DNA from: Parapedobacter tibetensis
Lineage (GTDB): Bacteria > Bacteroidota > Bacteroidia > Sphingobacteriales > Sphingobacteriaceae
Assembly (NCBI RefSeq): GCF_024704835.1
Contig: NZ_JAMXBE010000008.1
Location: 62,001 to 126,000, forward strand
Reading direction: 5' to 3'
Length of the DNA: 64,000 nucleotides
Shown here: positions 60,929 to 64,000 of the stretch, piece by piece
Position numbering within the stretch: position 1 is the first letter of the stretch
How the letters are laid out: every line of letters begins with the position of its first letter
Program-made: the position numbers and the translations under genes
Notes under the pieces: model-generated
The model's database searches: none
Told to the model about the DNA's origin: nothing
Seen by the model: only the letters and a program-made list of their open reading frames with translations

Positions 60929-62542
60929 ATGAACAAACTGAAGTTGGTCATCGTGGATGACAAAGAAGAGAATGTATTGAGCCTAAAGGCGTTGCTGGCT
61001 GATGTCGACAACTTGAACATCTGGGGAAGCACTTCTCCTAACGAAGCGCTGCGCTACTGTTGGAACCAAGATGTGGCCATCGCATTAGTAGACGTGCAGA
61101 TGCCTGAGATAAATGGGTTTGAATTCGTTTCCCTGCTGCAAAGCAACCCAAAAACATGGCAGATCATGGTCATCATGGTTACGGCGATATCTAAAGAAGA
61201 TAAGTTCTTGCTGAAAGGACTTCATAGTGGAGCAATCGACTACCTATACAAACCCCTCAACCCTGATATCACGGTAGCAAAGGTGAAGTCATTCATGCAA
61301 CAAGTATATATTCAACGTGAACTGAAACGAAAAAACGAAGAGCTTGAACGATCACATATTGAATTGATAAAAGCAAAGAAAGAAGCGGATTTAGCCCGAA
61401 AATCAAAAGAAAACTTCCTGGCCAACATGAGCCACGAAATACGTACCCCTATCAATGGCATTACGGGCATTACCACGATGCTTAGGAATTCTCCACTAAA
61501 TGGAGAACAATCTGAGTGGCTTGATTACCTCGAAAATGCTTCGCAGTCGCTGTTATTGATCATCAATGACATCTTAGACCTATCTAAAATTGACTCGGGG
61601 AAAATGCGGTTAGACTATGCCAAAACGTCGTTGCCCAACATCATTAAGGAGCTCGGCAACCTATTTACTTATAAAGCTGAACAGAAAGGGATCACCTTTA
61701 AGGTTGCTCATGATGAAAATTTGCCCAAACATATCCTGGCTGATTCATTGCGTTTGACTCAAATATTGAGCAACCTCATCTCTAACGGCATCAAGTTTAC
61801 GGAAAAAGGAAGCGTTTGTTTAGAAACAAAGTTGATCAAACGCTCCAAGCAACGTGTACATATCCAGTTTTCAGTTAAGGATACTGGCATCGGCATCAGT
61901 AGCAATGCGCTTGACAAGATTTTCCAATCGTTCGAACAAGGGGAAGAAGGCATTACCAAGCGCTTTGGCGGCACCGGTTTGGGATTGGCTATAGTCAAAC
62001 GGCTGGTCAACTTGCACCAGGGCCAGATCCATGCCCACAGCGAATTGGGCAAAGGCAGTGAATTTATATTCCAATGCTGGTTCGATGAGGAGGCTTCAGA
62101 GATGATGCCGAAATCTGACAGGAAGCAGTATACCGATTTGCCCCTACTTAATGACGTCCGTGTCCTCCTTGCCGAAGACAATGACTTGAACAGTTTCATG
62201 GTTACCCATATGCTCAATACCTGGGGAATTACGGTAGATACCGTCAAAAATGGGAGAGAAGCCCTGGAAAAGGTGGAAAACACCGCATATAACCTCATCC
62301 TGATGGATGCTCATATGCCCGTCATGAGCGGATTTGATGCTATCCGCGCCATCAGGAACGATCATCGTGAATACCTCAGGCAAATTCCCATCATCTCCAT
62401 TTCTGCTTCAGTATTGCAGCGTGAACAGCAAGCTGCTTATGCCGCCGGCGCAAATGCCGTGGTGGGCAAACCCTTTGATCCGGTGACACTTTATCAGATT
62501 ATCAAAACACTGACCCACGGAAAGTCAAAAGCAGAAAAGTAA
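60929..62542 (+). CDS. Soluble hybrid histidine kinase (REC-HisKA-HATPase-REC)
   Basis: 537 aa, no membrane segment. N-terminal receiver with Asp55 (IALVDVQMPEINGFE), a coiled linker (residues ~130-160), HisKA with His169 (FLANMSHEIRTPINGIT), HATPase (VKDTGIGISSNA, GGTGLGLAIVKRL), and a C-terminal receiver (VLLAEDNDLNSFM; LILMDAHMPVMSGFDA). It probably takes phosphate from, or competes with, the larger kinase of the same operon through its first receiver. Starts 3 bases after cheB; the operon ends here. Confidence 0.94.
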   Translation: MNKLKLVIVDDKEENVLSLKALLADVDNLNIWGSTSPNEALRYCWNQDVAIALVDVQMPEINGFEFVSLLQSNPKTWQIMVIMVTAISKEDKFLLKGLHSGAIDYLYKPLNPDITVAKVKSFMQQVYIQRELKRKNEELERSHIELIKAKKEADLARKSKENFLANMSHEIRTPINGITGITTMLRNSPLNGEQSEWLDYLENASQSLLLIINDILDLSKIDSGKMRLDYAKTSLPNIIKELGNLFTYKAEQKGITFKVAHDENLPKHILADSLRLTQILSNLISNGIKFTEKGSVCLETKLIKRSKQRVHIQFSVKDTGIGISSNALDKIFQSFEQGEEGITKRFGGTGLGLAIVKRLVNLHQGQIHAHSELGKGSEFIFQCWFDEEASEMMPKSDRKQYTDLPLLNDVRVLLAEDNDLNSFMVTHMLNTWGITVDTVKNGREALEKVENTAYNLILMDAHMPVMSGFDAIRAIRNDHREYLRQIPIISISASVLQREQQAAYAAGANAVVGKPFDPVTLYQIIKTLTHGKSKAEK

Positions 62543-62606
62543 TATTAAAATTACAATGTAATGATAAATGGACTTTTTTAACGTTGTATAATTTTGGGAA
62601 ATCCCA

Positions 62607-62614
62607 TACCTTTG
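62607..62614 (+). promoter_or_regulatory. Promoter -7 element of the azurin-like gene
   Basis: TACCTTTG fits TAnnTTTG; a GTTG at 62583-62586 stands 20 bases upstream in the -33 place. The leader is about 65 bases. Confidence 0.5.
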
Positions 62615-62686
62615 GCCGCAAGCAAGCAGCGTAACCAACAATGCTATCCCATTTATGGGTGGTTTAATTAATTAGATTTAACAGAA

Positions 62687-63220
62687 ATGAAGCGATTATT
62701 TTTAGCCCCTTTAGTTGTAAGTGCATTACTCATTGCCGCCTGCGGTGGCAACCAAAAAGAAGAATCATCGGACACAACTGAAACAACCACCTCGGAAACC
62801 GAAACTCCCAAAGTGGATATCCCTGGACTGGACACCGTAGCCTTGAGCAACGACTTGGCCCTGGCGGGTAATGATTTGATGAAATATGACAAAGAACTCT
62901 TTCGGGTTAAAGCGGGGGAGCCCATAAAGCTCACCTTTAAAAATATAGGGGAGATGCCCAAAGAATCCATGGGACACAACGTGGTTGTTCTCCAACCTGG
63001 GACCGATTTGCCTGCGTTCGGCGGTGAAGCCATTAAAGCCGTAGATAACGAGTATATCCCGGCTACTTTTGCTTCATCCATTTTGGCCCACACTAAGCTA
63101 TTGGGGCCAGGAGAGACCGATGTAATTGAATTTACCTTGGAAGAAAAAGGTGTATATCCTTATTTATGCAGTTTCCCTGGCCATTATGGTGTTATGAAGG
63201 GAAAAATCGTAGCAGAATAA
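62687..63220 (+). CDS. Azurin-like blue copper lipoprotein
   Basis: 177 aa. Lipoprotein signal with lipobox LLIAAC-GG, a Ser/Thr/Glu-rich linker (residues ~22-45), then a cupredoxin domain. The type-1 copper ligands are all visible: His in MGHNVVVL, Cys and His in YLCSFPGHYG, Met in GVMKGKIV. Likely an electron carrier held on the outer face of a membrane, for example donating to a terminal oxidase or peroxidase. Single gene with its own promoter and terminator. Confidence 0.93.
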   Translation: MKRLFLAPLVVSALLIAACGGNQKEESSDTTETTTSETETPKVDIPGLDTVALSNDLALAGNDLMKYDKELFRVKAGEPIKLTFKNIGEMPKESMGHNVVVLQPGTDLPAFGGEAIKAVDNEYIPATFASSILAHTKLLGPGETDVIEFTLEEKGVYPYLCSFPGHYGVMKGKIVAE

Positions 63221-63241
63221 AAACCATATGAGACAATAAAG

Positions 63242-63267
63242 AAAGACAGTCAGCCGGCTGTCTTTTT
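63242..63267 (+). terminator. Terminator after the azurin-like gene
   Basis: An 8-bp stem AAAGACAG (63242-63249) / CTGTCTTT (63258-63265) with an 8-base loop, followed by T residues. Confidence 0.82.
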
Positions 63268-63292
63268 TTATTGTTCACCTTCCCTAACAATG

Positions 63293-63300
63293 TAATTTTG
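63293..63300 (+). promoter_or_regulatory. lpdA promoter -7 element
   Basis: TAATTTTG fits TAnnTTTG; a second match, TACTTTTG at 63303-63310, follows directly. Either would give a leader of 20-35 bases. Confidence 0.5.
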
Positions 63301-63336
63301 CGTACTTTTGAATATCTAATAGATTAAATAATTCGC

Positions 63337-64000
63337 ATGCAATACGACGTCATCGTAATCGGTAGCGGACCTGGGGGCTATGTGGCTGCCATTCGCTGCG
63401 CACAGTTGGGCTTAAAAACAGCCGTCATCGAAAAATACAAAACCCTTGGAGGCACCTGCCTCAACGTGGGATGCATCCCATCCAAAGCACTGTTGGATTC
63501 ATCAGAACATTACCACAATGCTGCTAAACATTTCAGTGCACATGGCATCAACCTGAGCAACCTCCAAGTAGATATGAAGCAAATGATTGCGCGAAAGGAT
63601 GATGTAATTGGTCAAAACGTGGCTGGTATTGAATTCCTCTTCAAAAAAAACAAAATTGATAGCCTCAATGGTGTGGGTTCGTTTGTCGACAAAAACACGA
63701 TCAAAATTACGAAGGAAGGCGGTGAAACAACACAAATCACCAGTAAGAACATCATCATCGCCACGGGGTCAAAACCTACCGCCCTTCCCTTCCTCCCTGT
63801 AGATAAAAAACGGATTATTACTTCCACCGAGGCATTGACACTAACGGAAGTGCCTAACCATCTGATTATCATCGGTGGTGGTGTCATCGGACTTGAGCTC
63901 GGTTCGGTCTATGCCCGCTTGGGCAGCAAGGTTTCAGTCGTTGAGTATGAAAAATCCATAATTCCCACCATGGATGGAGCATTGGGCAAGGAATTGCAGC
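63337..64000 (+). CDS. lpdA: Dihydrolipoyl dehydrogenase (C-terminus cut by window edge)
   Basis: 221 codons visible. E3 flavoenzyme of 2-oxo acid dehydrogenase complexes and the glycine cleavage system, re-oxidising dihydrolipoamide with NAD. The FAD-binding VIGSGPGGYVAAIRCAQLG, the redox-active disulfide GGTCLNVGCIPSKALL and the NAD-domain start IIIGGGVIGLELGSV are present. The partner E1/E2 genes are not in the window. The start at 63337 gives the normal short N-terminus. Confidence 0.95.
   Translation, partial: MQYDVIVIGSGPGGYVAAIRCAQLGLKTAVIEKYKTLGGTCLNVGCIPSKALLDSSEHYHNAAKHFSAHGINLSNLQVDMKQMIARKDDVIGQNVAGIEFLFKKNKIDSLNGVGSFVDKNTIKITKEGGETTQITSKNIIIATGSKPTALPFLPVDKKRIITSTEALTLTEVPNHLIIIGGGVIGLELGSVYARLGSKVSVVEYEKSIIPTMDGALGKELQ

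Noticed and set aside
1-64000. CRISPR array, prophage or insertion sequence
   Set aside because: No regularly spaced identical repeats, no integrase, transposase or phage structural genes on either strand.

Overview
The window comes from a member of the Bacteroidota, most likely a Sphingobacteriaceae-type genome (Parapedobacter, Pedobacter or Sphingobacterium relatives; the mid-40s-looking GC would suit Parapedobacter, but that is a guess). Reasons: the promoter motif TAnnTTTG with an upstream TTTG precedes many genes, Shine-Dalgarno sites are mostly weak, and several families typical of the phylum are present (GLPGLI, DUF2723, head-GIN/DUF2807, M56/BlaI pairs, TonB-type outer membrane proteins, FloA, DUF2795). 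It is a chromosomal segment with no phage, insertion sequence, rRNA or CRISPR array that I can see. It is cut through a TPR gene on the left and through lpdA on the right.

Layout. 1-6.2 kb: a TPR repeat protein (partial), pyrR-pyrB, and an M56/BlaI sensor-repressor pair with a twin operator. 6.3-14.3 kb: a Ycf48-like beta-propeller and two large paralogous DUF2723 membrane proteins with a WYL regulator between them. 14.6-20.5 kb: tRNA-Gln, prs, rplY, pth, a second M56/BlaI pair whose M56 protein carries two TonB-plug-like repeats, and citrate synthase. 20.7-28.5 kb: nuoHIJKLMN, the membrane arm of complex I plus NuoI, without nuoA-G. 29-30.9 kb: a response regulator, an unknown protein and a CBS-domain histidine kinase. 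30.9-36.2 kb: a GLPGLI/outer-membrane-protein pair and an M20 peptidase.

36.2-43.8 kb is the most interesting region: a co-directional block of XRE-cupin regulator, PhoD phosphatase, MDR alcohol dehydrogenase, GlpT-type antiporter, PhnA-type phosphonoacetate hydrolase and PhnY-type phosphonoacetaldehyde dehydrogenase. It reads as a phosphonate-use pathway in which an alcohol dehydrogenase replaces the usual PhnW transaminase, so the substrate may be 2-hydroxyethylphosphonate or one of its esters rather than 2-aminoethylphosphonate. Candidate operators sit over its promoters.

43.9-51.2 kb: an acyltransferase, an ABC ATPase, DUF2795, then trpD-F-B-A behind a leader peptide with three consecutive Trp codons and an attenuator, followed by maf and kdsC. 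51.4-55.9 kb: a candidate small RNA, FloA, an outer-membrane-like protein, a head-GIN protein and a GNAT-like protein. 56-62.5 kb: a signalling operon of two hybrid histidine kinases around CheR and CheB with no chemoreceptor gene. 62.7 kb to the end: an azurin-like lipoprotein and lpdA.
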